Source: Burkholderiaceae bacterium (lineage in GTDB: Bacteria > Pseudomonadota > Gammaproteobacteria > Burkholderiales > Burkholderiaceae_E). Taken from it: a stretch of 14,457 bases of DNA. Where the stretch lies: contig JAHYJF010000064.1 of the NCBI GenBank assembly GCA_019428955.1, forward strand, positions 1 to 14,457, read 5' to 3'. Shown here piece by piece: positions 7,671 through 14,457 of the stretch. The translations under genes and the position numbers were made by a program. The notes under the pieces were generated by a model. The model worked only from the letters and a program-made list of their open reading frames with translations. It did not search any database and had not been told where the DNA came from. Numbering within the stretch: the stretch's first letter is position 1; every line of letters begins with the position of its first letter.

Positions 7671-8603
7671 ATGGATTACAGGCGGGTTCTGGTTATCGGC
7701 GGTTCAGGCTTCGTAGGCGCCAGCCTCGCGGAGCGCCTCGTCGAGACCAATCGCGCGGTGATTGTGCCCACCCGCCGGCCGCTGCGGGCAGCACACCTGC
7801 GGCCGCTGCCGACGGTCGAGATCTGCGCCGCCAACATTCACGATGACAGCGAACTGGATGGGCTGGTGGCACGCTCTGACGCGGTCGTTAACCTGGTCGG
7901 TATTCTCCACGGGTCGTCAGCCGAACCGTTCGGTGCGGAGTTTGCCAGCGCCCACGTGGCGCTGCCCAGCCGCATCGTCGCCGCCTGCGCGCGCCAGGGG
8001 GTGCGCCGCTTCATCCACATGTCGGCGCTGGGCGTGGCCGACGACGGGCATTCCGGAGCGTCGATGTACCTGCGCTCCAAGGCGGCGGGCGAACAGGTGC
8101 TGCGCGAGGCGCCCGGGATCGAGTGGACGATCCTGCGCCCATCGGTCATTTTCGGGCCCAGGGACAAGCTGATGAACACCTTCGCGACCCTGCAGCGCTT
8201 CGCTCCGGTGGTACCGCTGGCCCGTGCCGGCACCAGACTGCAGCCGGTCTACGTCGGCGATGTCGCGCAGGCGATCGTCGCCTGCCTGGAAAATCGTGCG
8301 ACCATCGGGCACTGCTACGAACTTGCCGGCCCACAGGTGTTCACGCTCGCGGAACTTTTCGCCCTCGCCGGACTCTGGGCGGGACGCACGGCACCAGTGC
8401 TGCCGCTGCCCGACCCGCTCGGCTGGCTGCAGGCGGCGGCCCTCGAGTTCGCACCGGGGCCAACCATCATGAGCCGCGACAACTTCGATTCATTGGCCAT
8501 CGACAACGTTGCCTCCGGGCCAATCGACCCGGACCTCGGGATCGATCCGACCCCGCTGGCCGCCATCGTGCCGGGCTACCTGGCGCGCCGCGGCCTCGGG
8601 TGA
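7671..8603 (+). CDS. NAD(P)-dependent epimerase/dehydratase-like protein, complex I NDUFA9 subfamily
   Basis: An atypical short-chain dehydrogenase fold protein, 310 residues from this start. The nucleotide-binding loop is IGGSGFVG (9-16), fitting GxxGxxG. VVNLVGIL (72-79), RRFIHMSALGV (112-122), YLRSK (133-137, the YxxxK pair) and LRPSVIFGPRDKL (155-167) match the NDUFA9-type subfamily. In mitochondria NDUFA9 is a structural NADPH-binding subunit of complex I; bacterial relatives are usually of unknown function, so no reaction is assigned. The start could also be ATG 7650, which would add 7 residues and give a 4-base overlap with slt; 7671 has the better ribosome site and places the first beta strand directly after Met, as is usual. 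A glutathione transferase-like gene follows after 25 bases. Confidence 0.85.
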   Translation: MDYRRVLVIGGSGFVGASLAERLVETNRAVIVPTRRPLRAAHLRPLPTVEICAANIHDDSELDGLVARSDAVVNLVGILHGSSAEPFGAEFASAHVALPSRIVAACARQGVRRFIHMSALGVADDGHSGASMYLRSKAAGEQVLREAPGIEWTILRPSVIFGPRDKLMNTFATLQRFAPVVPLARAGTRLQPVYVGDVAQAIVACLENRATIGHCYELAGPQVFTLAELFALAGLWAGRTAPVLPLPDPLGWLQAAALEFAPGPTIMSRDNFDSLAIDNVASGPIDPDLGIDPTPLAAIVPGYLARRGLG

Positions 8604-8628
8604 GCGCCCACACTGAAGGATCAGCACT

Positions 8629-9300
8629 ATGCTCACGCTCTATATCGGCAACCGCAACTACTCGTCGTGGTCGTTGCGCGCCTGGTTGCTGATGCGCCAG
8701 GCGGGAATCGATTTCGAGGAACGGATGGTCCGCTTCTCCGACCCGAAATTCGCCGCCACGATCGCACGGCTCGGCGCCCCGCCGCGAGTGCCGGTGCTGG
8801 TCGACGACGGCTTCGTGGTCTGGGATTCGATTGCCATCGCCGAGTACCTGGCGGAACGTTTTCCCCAGGCGGGCGTCTGGCCGGCGGAGCAGCGCTGGCG
8901 GGCGCGGGCGCGCTCGGTGTGCGCCGAAATGCATGCCGGCTTCGCCGCGCTGCGCAAGTCACTGCCGATGAACATCGCGGCACACCTGCCGGAAGTCGGT
9001 GCCAGCCTCAACGCCGAAGTACTGCGCGAGATCGAGCGACTGGCGACGATGTGGGGCGAGTTGCGCAGCGCCCACGCCGGCGGCGGACGATTCCTGTTCG
9101 GCAACTTCTGCGCCGCCGACGCCTTCTACGCGCCGGTGGTAGCGCGCTTGGCGACCTACGAGGTCAGTGTGCCGGGCCGGAACCGCGATTACATGGAGGC
9201 AATCATGGACCTGGAGGAGATGCGCGAGTGGTGCGATGGAGCCCGCGCCGAGCACGAATTCATGCCCGACGAGGAACCCTACCGCAAGGCGCCCGACTGA
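8629..9300 (+). CDS. Glutathione S-transferase family protein
   Basis: Cytosolic two-domain protein of 223 residues. The N-terminal thioredoxin-like part shows NRNYSSWSLRAWLL (8-21), with Ser12/Ser13 as candidate glutathione-activating residues, the cis-proline loop VPVL (54-57) and the gamma-glutamate contact region DSIAIAEYL (66-74). The rest is the all-helical C-terminal domain, with FGNFCAADAFYAPVV near 157-171, a typical substrate-site helix. Family membership is clear; the substrate is not readable. The gene has a good ribosome site (GAAGGA at 8615-8620, spacing 8). It sits 25 bases after the NDUFA9-like gene and 36 bases before cca, so it is probably within the same transcript as slt. 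Confidence 0.92.
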   Translation: MLTLYIGNRNYSSWSLRAWLLMRQAGIDFEERMVRFSDPKFAATIARLGAPPRVPVLVDDGFVVWDSIAIAEYLAERFPQAGVWPAEQRWRARARSVCAEMHAGFAALRKSLPMNIAAHLPEVGASLNAEVLREIERLATMWGELRSAHAGGGRFLFGNFCAADAFYAPVVARLATYEVSVPGRNRDYMEAIMDLEEMREWCDGARAEHEFMPDEEPYRKAPD

Positions 9301-9336
9301 GGCCCTGATGCGAACAGTGCCGCGGCGGCCAGCTCG

Positions 9337-10560
9337 ATGAAGACCTACTGCGTGGGCGGCGCGGTTCGCGACGAACTGCTCGGACTGCCGGTATCCGACC
9401 ATGACTGGGTGGTGGTGGGCGCCACTCCCGAGGAGATGGTGGCGCGCGGCTTTCGCCCGGTCGGCAAGGACTTCCCGGTCTTCCTCCATCCCGAGACCAG
9501 AGAGGAGCACGCGCTGGCGCGCACCGAGCGCAAGACCGCGCGCGGCTACCGCGGCTTCCAGGTGCACTACGCGCCCGACGTCACGCTCGAGGAAGACCTA
9601 CGGCGGCGCGACCTGACGATCAACGCCATTGCCCGCGCCGAGGACGGGACGCTGATCGACCCATACGGCGGCCGGCGCGACCTCGCCGGACGCTGCCTGC
9701 GCCACGTCAGCGAGTCGTTCGTCGAGGATCCGGTGCGGATTCTGCGCCTGGCCCGGTTCGCGGCGCGCTTCGCCGATTTCAGCGTCGCCCCGGAAACCGT
9801 TGCGCTGATGCGCCTGATGGTCGACGAAGGCGAGGTCGACACGCTCGTCCCGGAGCGGGTCTGGCAGGAAATTTCGCGTGGCCTGATGGAGCAGCAGCCG
9901 TCGCGAATGTTCGCGGTGCTGCGCAGTTGCGGGGCGCTCGAGCGGATCATTCCGGAGCTGGCGCTGCTCTGGAACGCGCCCCAAGATCCGGCCAAGCACC
10001 CCGAGGGCGACGCCGGCATCCACATGATGGGGGTCATCGACTACGCTGCCGGGCGCGGATTCGCGCTGCCGGTGCGCTACGCCGCCCTGCTCCACGACCT
10101 GGGCAAGGGCACCACGCCGGCGGCCGATCTGCCCCGCCACCCGGACCACGAGGCGCGTTCGGCGAGCCTCGCGGCGGCAGTCTCGCGGCGACTGCGCGCG
10201 CCTGTCGAATGCCAGGATCTGGCCGTGCTGGTGGCCCGCGAACACGGCCTCATTCACCGTGCTGCCGGTCTCACGGTGGAGCAGCTGGTCGATTTGCTCG
10301 AACGGCTCGACGTGATGCGCCGCCCGGAGCGCCTCGAGGGCATCCTCGAGGCCGCCGAAGCCGACTTCCGCGCCCGACCCGGTTACGAGCAGAAACCCTT
10401 CGAGCCCGCGACCTTGCTGCGCAGCGCGGCAGCGGCGATCCGCGCCATCGACGCCGGCGCGATCGCCCGCCGGGTCGGTCCGGACGCCCAGTCGATCAAG
10501 CAAGCCCTGCACGCCGCGCGCGTGGCGGCGGTTGCGGCCATGCCCCGCGCAGGAAACTAA
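9337..10560 (+). CDS. cca: Multifunctional CCA tRNA nucleotidyltransferase (nucleotidyltransferase plus HD domain)
   Basis: Adds or repairs the 3' CCA end of tRNAs using CTP and ATP without a nucleic-acid template; the HD domain of the E. coli enzyme has phosphatase and phosphodiesterase activity. The 407-residue product is close to E. coli Cca (412). GGAVRDELLG (7-16) and DHDW with Asp21 and Asp23 form the catalytic polymerase core. RTERK (62-66) and EEDLRRRDLTINAIA (85-99) are the conserved nucleotidyltransferase motifs. EDPVRILRLARFAARF (130-145) is the next block. The HD domain shows ALLHDLGKG (250-258) with His253/Asp254, plus further metal-site His residues. ATG 9337 begins at the first beta strand; the ribosome site is poor. 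The stop lies 4 bases from the convergent DUF2905 gene, leaving no room for a separate terminator. Confidence 0.97.
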   Translation: MKTYCVGGAVRDELLGLPVSDHDWVVVGATPEEMVARGFRPVGKDFPVFLHPETREEHALARTERKTARGYRGFQVHYAPDVTLEEDLRRRDLTINAIARAEDGTLIDPYGGRRDLAGRCLRHVSESFVEDPVRILRLARFAARFADFSVAPETVALMRLMVDEGEVDTLVPERVWQEISRGLMEQQPSRMFAVLRSCGALERIIPELALLWNAPQDPAKHPEGDAGIHMMGVIDYAAGRGFALPVRYAALLHDLGKGTTPAADLPRHPDHEARSASLAAAVSRRLRAPVECQDLAVLVAREHGLIHRAAGLTVEQLVDLLERLDVMRRPERLEGILEAAEADFRARPGYEQKPFEPATLLRSAAAAIRAIDAGAIARRVGPDAQSIKQALHAARVAAVAAMPRAGN

Positions 10561-10564
10561 CCGC

Positions 10565-10756
10565 TCAGAGCAGGCGCGCCAGCAAGCCGACAGCCAGCGA
10601 CAGCAGCACGGTCGAAGCGAGCGGGACGTCGAAATCGCGCCCCCGGAGCCGGAACCGGAAATCCCCGGGCAAGCGGCCAAAGCCGATCCGGCGCAACCAT
10701 GGCGTCAGGCCGGAAAAAATGAACAGCGCCAGTGCGACTGCTATCAGCCACTTCAC
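10565..10756 (-). CDS. DUF2905 family small membrane protein
   Basis: A 63-residue protein with two predicted membrane helices (about residues 2-18 and 47-62) joined by a basic loop containing GRLPGDFRFRLRGRDFDVPLA, the hallmark of DUF2905. The function of this family is unknown. The GTG start at 10756 overlaps the methyltransferase TGA (10755-10753) as GTGA, so translation is probably coupled to that gene. Its stop lies 4 bases from the cca stop on the other strand. An overlapping frame on the same strand (10557-10751) lacks any family signature and is disregarded. Confidence 0.88.
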   Translation of the reverse strand: MKWLIAVALALFIFSGLTPWLRRIGFGRLPGDFRFRLRGRDFDVPLASTVLLSLAVGLLARLL

Positions 10757-11964
10757 GCCAGCGCCCCGAAGCGGTCGCCGCGCACGAACCCCAGGGCGTC
10801 GTCGGCGAGTCCGCGGCCGAATGCTATGACCTTGAAGAGCTCACCCATCTCGGCTTCCGATACCAGCGCCTGAATGGCCTGCGTCTGCCGGGCACGCGCC
10901 AGCGCGTCTTCCGGCAGAACCTGGGAGAGCCGCTCCAGCAATCCCGCGTTGAGCAGGAAATTGGCCTGCGAGGTGTATCCCAGAGGATCGAGTCCCGCCG
11001 CGGCCGCGCCCGCGGCGATCGCCGAGAAATCGACGTGGCTGGTGACGTCCTGCAGTCCCGGCAGGAAGAAGGGCTCGAAGTGCACCCGATGGCGATAGTG
11101 GCAGGCCAGCGTGCCCTCGCTGCGCTGCGGATGGTAGAACTCGCCGGCCGGAAAACCGTAGTCGAAGAGCAGCAAGGCGCCGCGCCCGAGGCTCGCCCCA
11201 ACCGTCTCGACCCAGGCCTGGGCCTGTTCACCGAGTTCCGACTCGTAGGGCATCGCGCGCTCCTCTGCCGGCCAGCCGGAGCGCTCGAGCGCACGCCGCA
11301 CCAGCTCTTCAAACGCCGGGGCGGCGGGGCGATCACTCCACTCGAAGACCCGGGCAAAGGGATCCTCGCGGTCAACCGCGGCCGGGTCACGGCGCGCGAC
11401 GCCCCGCTCCAGCACCCGCAAGCCGTCGAGCACGAAGCGGCGCACCGGTATCGCGTCAAGCAGCTCGTTGGCCAGCACCACGGCATCGATGCGCCGCGGC
11501 AATTCGTCATGCCAGTGCACGCGCGCAATCGCGTGGGATGCCAGCGTCTCGATGGTGTGGCGCTGGACCGCGCGCAGCGGCGCCGAGAGCTCGACGATGC
11601 CGTAGCTGACCTCGTCGAACCCGAGCCGCGAGAGTTCGTTGAGCACGTGTGCCGCGAGCATGCCGGTGCCGGCGCCAAACTCGATCACGCCGTCGGAAGC
11701 CCCCGCCAGCCATTGCGCACACTGGGACGCGACGCACGCCCCGAACAGCGGGGAGATTTCCGGTGCGGTCACGAAGTCCCCGCCCCGGCCGAACTTGCGC
11801 GAATTGCCGCTGTAGTATCCCAGCCCGGGCTCGTAGAGGGCGGCCGCCATGAAGGCGTCGAAACCGATCCAGCCACCAGCACGCTCGATGCGCTGCGCGA
11901 TCACGGCTCCCAACTCCTGGCTTATCGCCAGGGCTGCGGGCTCGGGGGTGGGCAGGTCCGACAT
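10753..11964 (-). CDS. SAM-dependent methyltransferase, MidA/NDUFAF7 family (DUF185)
   Basis: A 403-residue class I methyltransferase. Visible blocks are GFDAFMAAALYEPGLGYYS (34-52), the family-typical GGDFVTAPEISPLFG (61-75), the SAM-binding motif VIEFGAGTGMLAAHVL (93-108), the NELLDAIPV block (166-174), LLLFDYGFPAGEFYHP and DVTSHVDFSAIA. In mitochondria NDUFAF7 methylates an arginine of the complex I subunit NDUFS2; whether this bacterial protein does the same is inference. ATG 11964 is chosen over ATG 12009 because the latter adds 15 residues of no family likeness. No ribosome site is seen before 11964; instead a TACAAT box ends six bases upstream. It is followed by the coupled DUF2905 gene and is divergent from the folM-like gene. 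Confidence 0.93.
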   Translation of the reverse strand: MSDLPTPEPAALAISQELGAVIAQRIERAGGWIGFDAFMAAALYEPGLGYYSGNSRKFGRGGDFVTAPEISPLFGACVASQCAQWLAGASDGVIEFGAGTGMLAAHVLNELSRLGFDEVSYGIVELSAPLRAVQRHTIETLASHAIARVHWHDELPRRIDAVVLANELLDAIPVRRFVLDGLRVLERGVARRDPAAVDREDPFARVFEWSDRPAAPAFEELVRRALERSGWPAEERAMPYESELGEQAQAWVETVGASLGRGALLLFDYGFPAGEFYHPQRSEGTLACHYRHRVHFEPFFLPGLQDVTSHVDFSAIAAGAAAAGLDPLGYTSQANFLLNAGLLERLSQVLPEDALARARQTQAIQALVSEAEMGELFKVIAFGRGLADDALGFVRGDRFGALA

Positions 11965-11970
11965 GGCAAT

Positions 11971-11976
11971 ATTGTA
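11971..11976 (-). promoter_or_regulatory. TACAAT -10-like element directly before the MidA-family gene
   Basis: Read on the minus strand, TACAAT matches five of six consensus bases. It is placed so that transcription seven bases downstream would begin at the A of ATG 11964. No convincing -35 box is visible (CCGTCA with 16-base spacing is the best), and no Shine-Dalgarno sequence precedes the ATG. Possible leaderless transcript. Confidence 0.35.
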
Positions 11977-11991
11977 GTCACCCCGCAGCCG

Positions 11992-12019
11992 CTGACGGCC
12001 GGCCGGCATCGGCTACACT
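11992..12019 (+). promoter_or_regulatory. Candidate sigma-70-type promoter for folM-folB-ttcA-ubiB
   Basis: CTGACG (11992-11997) and TACACT (12014-12019) are 16 bases apart, each matching four of six consensus bases, in the 125-base gap between two divergent start codons. It would give a leader of roughly 64 bases before ATG 12090. It lies close upstream of the oppositely directed TACAAT box, so the two may interfere. Sequence resemblance only. Confidence 0.35.
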
Positions 12020-12089
12020 ACCGTCCTGCCAACCGGCACTCCGGGCGCTCGCGATCCAGCCGGGTCGGCGCCGCGCACGGACCCCGAAA

Positions 12090-12863
12090 ATGTCCGACAA
12101 CACCGCTGCTAAAGCTGTCCTGGTAACCGGCGCCGCCAAGCGGCTGGGGCGCGATATCGCGCTGGGCATGGCCCAAGCCGGCTGGGACGTGGTGGTCCAC
12201 TATCGGCGCTCGGCCGCCGACGCCGAGGAGACCGCGCGCCTTGTCCGGGCACTCGGTCGCCAGGCCATAACGGGCGAAGCGGGCCTTGCTGACCAGGATG
12301 AGACCGACCGGCTCTTCGGCGCCGCGACGCACATGCCGGGACTGTGCTGTGTGGTCAACAACGCCTCGCGCTTCGAGTACGACGATCCGGATGGCTTCGA
12401 ATACGCGACGCTCGAGGCACATGCCCGGCCCAAACTGAGCGCACCGATCCGGCTGGCGCGCCGGCTCCACGACTGGCTCGGCGAATCGGGCCGGGGCATG
12501 GTGGTCAACCTGCTCGACCAGAAACTTGACCACCTCAACCCCGATTTCTTCTCCTACACGCTGAGCAAGGTGGGCCTGCTGGGCGCCACCAGGATGATGG
12601 CCATGGCGATGGCGCCGCGCCTGCGCGTGGTCGGGGTGTCGCCGGGAATCACGATGATCGCCGGCGAATCGAGCGAACCGGCCTTCATCAAGGCCCACTC
12701 CCATGCGCCGCTCGGGCAGTCCTCGACCAGCGCCGACATCGTCGCAGCCGTGGTGTTCCTGGCCGCCGCGCCAGCCATTACCGGCATCAACCTGATCGTC
12801 GACGGCGGCCAGCATCTGCTTGGTCTCGAGCGCGACGTGATGTACCTGGACGACAAATCGTGA
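12090..12863 (+). CDS. folM: Pteridine reductase-like short-chain dehydrogenase (FolM/PTR1 type)
   Basis: A 257-residue NADPH-dependent reductase. FolM reduces dihydromonapterin (and dihydrofolate weakly); PTR1 reduces pterins. The nucleotide loop TGAAKRLGR (13-21) has Arg in place of the usual second Gly, and HYRRS (37-41) follows the second strand; both are typical of pteridine reductases. NNAS (90-93) is the SDR structural motif. The catalytic Ser of ordinary SDRs is absent: Asp143 lies 13 residues before Tyr156, and Lys160 four after it, exactly the Asp181/Tyr194/Lys198 spacing of Leishmania PTR1. The C-terminal INLIVDGGQHL block is normal for the fold. The GTG of folB overlaps its TGA as GTGA, tying it to pterin metabolism. 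The exact substrate (dihydromonapterin, dihydrofolate or other) is not resolved. Confidence 0.87.
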   Translation: MSDNTAAKAVLVTGAAKRLGRDIALGMAQAGWDVVVHYRRSAADAEETARLVRALGRQAITGEAGLADQDETDRLFGAATHMPGLCCVVNNASRFEYDDPDGFEYATLEAHARPKLSAPIRLARRLHDWLGESGRGMVVNLLDQKLDHLNPDFFSYTLSKVGLLGATRMMAMAMAPRLRVVGVSPGITMIAGESSEPAFIKAHSHAPLGQSSTSADIVAAVVFLAAAPAITGINLIVDGGQHLLGLERDVMYLDDKS

Positions 12864-13249
12864 GCGAATTGCTCGACCCCCGGCTGCGCGACTGCCGCCG
12901 GCTGTTCATGCGCGACCTGCGGACCGACATCTCGATCGGCTTCCACGCCTACGAACGCGAGACGCGCCAGCCGGTGCTGATCAACATCGATCTCTACGTG
13001 CTGCTGGCGCATTCGACCTCGGGCCGCGACGATGTGCGCGACGTGCTCGACTACGACGAGATTCGCACCCGGGCCATCGAACTCGCGCATTCGCGCCACT
13101 TCAACCTGCAGGAAACCCTGCTCGACCTGATCGTCGCCATGGCCCTGAGCTATCCTGGCGTAAGGGCCGTGCGGGCGAGCATCGAGAAGCCCAATGTCTA
13201 TCCGGATTGCCGCACCGTCGGGATAGAGGTCTTGCGCGTGCACCCGTGA
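12860..13249 (+). CDS. folB: Dihydroneopterin aldolase
   Basis: Cleaves 7,8-dihydroneopterin to 6-hydroxymethyl-dihydropterin and glycolaldehyde in folate synthesis, and usually also epimerises the side chain; the family forms octamers. The 129-residue protein shows DISIGFHAYERETRQP (23-38) with Glu32, YDEIR with Tyr65, LQETLLDL with Glu85 (the pterin-anchoring Glu), and IEKPNVYPDCRTVGIEV (108-124) with catalytic Lys110. GTG 12860 overlaps the folM stop by four bases, and the conserved part begins near residue 14, so ATG 12908 is an unlikely alternative (it would cut into the first strand). Its TGA shares one base with the ttcA ATG (TGATG at 13247-13251). Next to a pteridine reductase, it makes a small pterin/folate unit. 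Confidence 0.94.
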   Translation: MSELLDPRLRDCRRLFMRDLRTDISIGFHAYERETRQPVLINIDLYVLLAHSTSGRDDVRDVLDYDEIRTRAIELAHSRHFNLQETLLDLIVAMALSYPGVRAVRASIEKPNVYPDCRTVGIEVLRVHP

Positions 13250-14061
13250 TGGCCGTGGCTGTACGGATCGACGAGCGCCTTGCGCGCAAGCGTAACAAGC
13301 TCCACAAGCGGCTCTTGCGCCTGACCGGTGCCGCGATCGGCGACTACCGGATGATCAGCGCCGGCGACCGGGTGATGGTCTGCCTGTCGGGCGGCAAGGA
13401 CAGCTTCGGGCTGCTCGACCTGCTACTGACCTTGCGCGAGCGCTCCCCGGAGAAATTCGACCTCGTCGCGGTGCACCTCGACCAGGGCCAGCCCGGGTTC
13501 CCCCAGGGCGTGCTGCCGGCCTACCTGGCCGAACGCGGCGTCGAGCACCACATCGAGCGGCGCGACACGTTTTCGGTGGTGCAGCGCGTGATCCCCGAGG
13601 GCCGGACGATGTGCTCGCTGTGCTCGCGGCTGCGCCGCGGCAATCTCTATCGGATCGCCGGCGAGCTCGGCGCCACCCGGATCGCGCTCGGCCATCATCG
13701 CGACGACATCCTCGAGACCTTCTTTCTCAATCTGTTCTACGGCGGCAAGCTCCAGACCATGCCGCCCAAGCTCGTCTCCGACGACGGCGCTCATGTGGTG
13801 ATCCGCCCGCTCGCCTATGTCGAGGAGGCCGACCTCGAGGCGTACGCGCAGTGGCGCGAATTCCCGCTGATTCCGTGCAACCTGTGCGGCTCGCAGCCCA
13901 AGCTCCAGCGCCAGGAGATGAAGCTCCTGCTGCGCGAGTGGGAACGGCGCAAACCCGGGCGCATCGAGAGCATCTTCGGGGCGCTGGGCAGGGTGCGGCC
14001 TTCGCATCTGCTCGATCGCGAGCTATTTGATTTCGCCGCCCTGCGAGCGACCGTAGAATAG
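13249..14061 (+). CDS. ttcA: tRNA 2-thiocytidine(32) synthetase TtcA
   Basis: An ATP-dependent, iron-sulfur enzyme that thiolates cytidine 32 of some tRNAs. The 270-residue protein has the PP-loop SGGKDS (47-52), the CSLC pair Cys122/Cys125 in TMCSLCSRLRRG, and a second CNLC pair Cys210/Cys213. In characterised TtcA, three of these four cysteines bind the cluster. LGHHRDDILETFFLNLFYGG (147-166) is the conserved adenylation-associated block. ATG 13249 is chosen because it overlaps the folB TGA as TGATG and gives the usual N-terminus; the earlier in-frame ATG at 13207 lies inside folB. There is no functional link to folate; the arrangement probably reflects shared transcription. Confidence 0.95.
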   Translation: MAVAVRIDERLARKRNKLHKRLLRLTGAAIGDYRMISAGDRVMVCLSGGKDSFGLLDLLLTLRERSPEKFDLVAVHLDQGQPGFPQGVLPAYLAERGVEHHIERRDTFSVVQRVIPEGRTMCSLCSRLRRGNLYRIAGELGATRIALGHHRDDILETFFLNLFYGGKLQTMPPKLVSDDGAHVVIRPLAYVEEADLEAYAQWREFPLIPCNLCGSQPKLQRQEMKLLLREWERRKPGRIESIFGALGRVRPSHLLDRELFDFAALRATVE

Positions 14062-14063
14062 GA
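14060..14063 (+). promoter_or_regulatory. Ribosome binding site for ubiB
   Basis: AGGA overlaps the ttcA TAG stop and lies 4 bases before ATG 14068, deciding the ubiB start and placing ubiB in the same transcription unit. Confidence 0.5.
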
Positions 14064-14067
14064 CGCC

Positions 14068-14457
14068 ATGCGCACCAAGAGACTAGCCCGGATCGTCTTC
14101 GTAGCCTGGCGCTATGGGCTCGACGAATTCGCCGCCGGCAACCCCGAAGCGCCGCTAGGCGCGCGACTGGCGTGCTGGTGCGCCCGTGCCCTGCGGCTGT
14201 GGCAGCATCCGAGCGCGCCCCGCGGCGAGCGGCTGCGCGAGGCCCTCGAAAGCCTTGGACCGATCTTCGTCAAGTTCGGCCAGGTGCTGTCGACGCGGCG
14301 TGACCTGCTGCCCGAAGACATCGCCGACGAACTCGCCAAGCTCCAGGACCAGGTCCCGCCATTTGCCTCCGAACTGGCAGTGCGCGAGATCGAGCGCGGA
14401 CTCGGCCGCAAGATCGACGAATGCTTCGCCAGCTTCGAGATGGTGCCCGTGGCCTCG
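14068..14457 (+). CDS. ubiB: UbiB, ubiquinone biosynthesis ABC1/ADCK-type atypical kinase (3' end outside window)
   Basis: UbiB is a membrane-associated protein kinase-like ATPase needed for coenzyme Q synthesis. Only the first 130 codons are present; the frame is open to the last base. The start resembles E. coli UbiB (…YGLDE…), and LGPIFVKFGQVLSTRRDLLP (63-82) contains the family's KxGQ signature, KFGQ at 69-72, followed by LAKLQDQVPPF. The sequence ends at PVAS, just where the Ala-rich nucleotide-binding loop normally begins. The kinase core and C-terminal membrane helices therefore lie outside. ATG 14068 is 6 bases after the ttcA stop with AGGA ahead. Betaproteobacteria make ubiquinone, which fits. 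The window gives no other ubi gene to confirm a cluster. Confidence 0.95.
   Translation, partial: MRTKRLARIVFVAWRYGLDEFAAGNPEAPLGARLACWCARALRLWQHPSAPRGERLREALESLGPIFVKFGQVLSTRRDLLPEDIADELAKLQDQVPPFASELAVREIERGLGRKIDECFASFEMVPVAS

Noticed and set aside
10732..12126. 464-codon plus-strand open frame opposite the MidA-family gene
   Set aside because: Its composition is Arg/Gly/Gln-rich without any domain, while the minus strand encodes a full conserved methyltransferase. It also runs into the folM start.

Overview
The window is an ordinary-looking, GC-rich (roughly two thirds G+C by eye) chromosomal segment of a proteobacterium, most likely a betaproteobacterium. The Rhodocyclales, including Accumulibacter-like lineages, fit best; this rests on protein flavour and gene content (AhcY, MetF, MidA family, FolM/FolB/TtcA/UbiB, DUF3391 HD-GYP) and no marker gene was checked. 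Thirteen complete genes and two genes cut by the window edges fill almost all of the sequence. There are no rRNA or tRNA genes, insertion sequences, prophage genes, CRISPR arrays or recognisable integration sites. No stretch longer than 300 bases lacks a gene.

Layout. (1) 1-1752, plus strand: the end of ahcY and complete metF, the homocysteine/methyl-cycle pair, separated by a strong hairpin. (2) 1932-5109, plus strand: two cyclic-di-GMP genes with overlapping ends. The first is a DUF3391/HD-GYP protein whose HD signature reads AD; the second carries a degenerate GGDEF followed by an intact EAL phosphodiesterase domain. (3) 5075-5677, minus strand: 5-formyltetrahydrofolate cyclo-ligase, overlapping the EAL gene tail to tail and divergent from slt with only 11 bp between start codons. 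(4) 5689-10560, plus strand: a tightly spaced run of soluble lytic transglycosylase, NDUFA9-type NAD(P)-binding protein, glutathione S-transferase-like protein and multifunctional CCA tRNA nucleotidyltransferase. (5) 10565-11964, minus strand: a MidA/NDUFAF7-family methyltransferase coupled to a small two-helix DUF2905 membrane protein, facing cca across 4 bp. (6) 12090 to the right edge, plus strand: a FolM/PTR1-type pteridine reductase, FolB, TtcA and the start of UbiB, in an overlapping run.

How the genes work together. Folate and one-carbon metabolism recurs: ahcY and metF feed homocysteine remethylation, the cyclo-ligase returns 5-formyl-THF to the active pool, and FolM and FolB act on pterin precursors and cofactors. 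Two genes belong to families whose eukaryotic members serve respiratory complex I (NDUFA9-like and NDUFAF7/MidA-like). Two genes act on tRNA (cca, ttcA). UbiB serves ubiquinone synthesis.

I found no clear new multi-gene system. The best leads are the substituted HD-GYP paired with a degenerate-GGDEF/EAL protein, the closeness of the two complex-I-related families, two -10-like elements placed so that transcripts would begin at the start codon, and the ahcY-metF hairpin.
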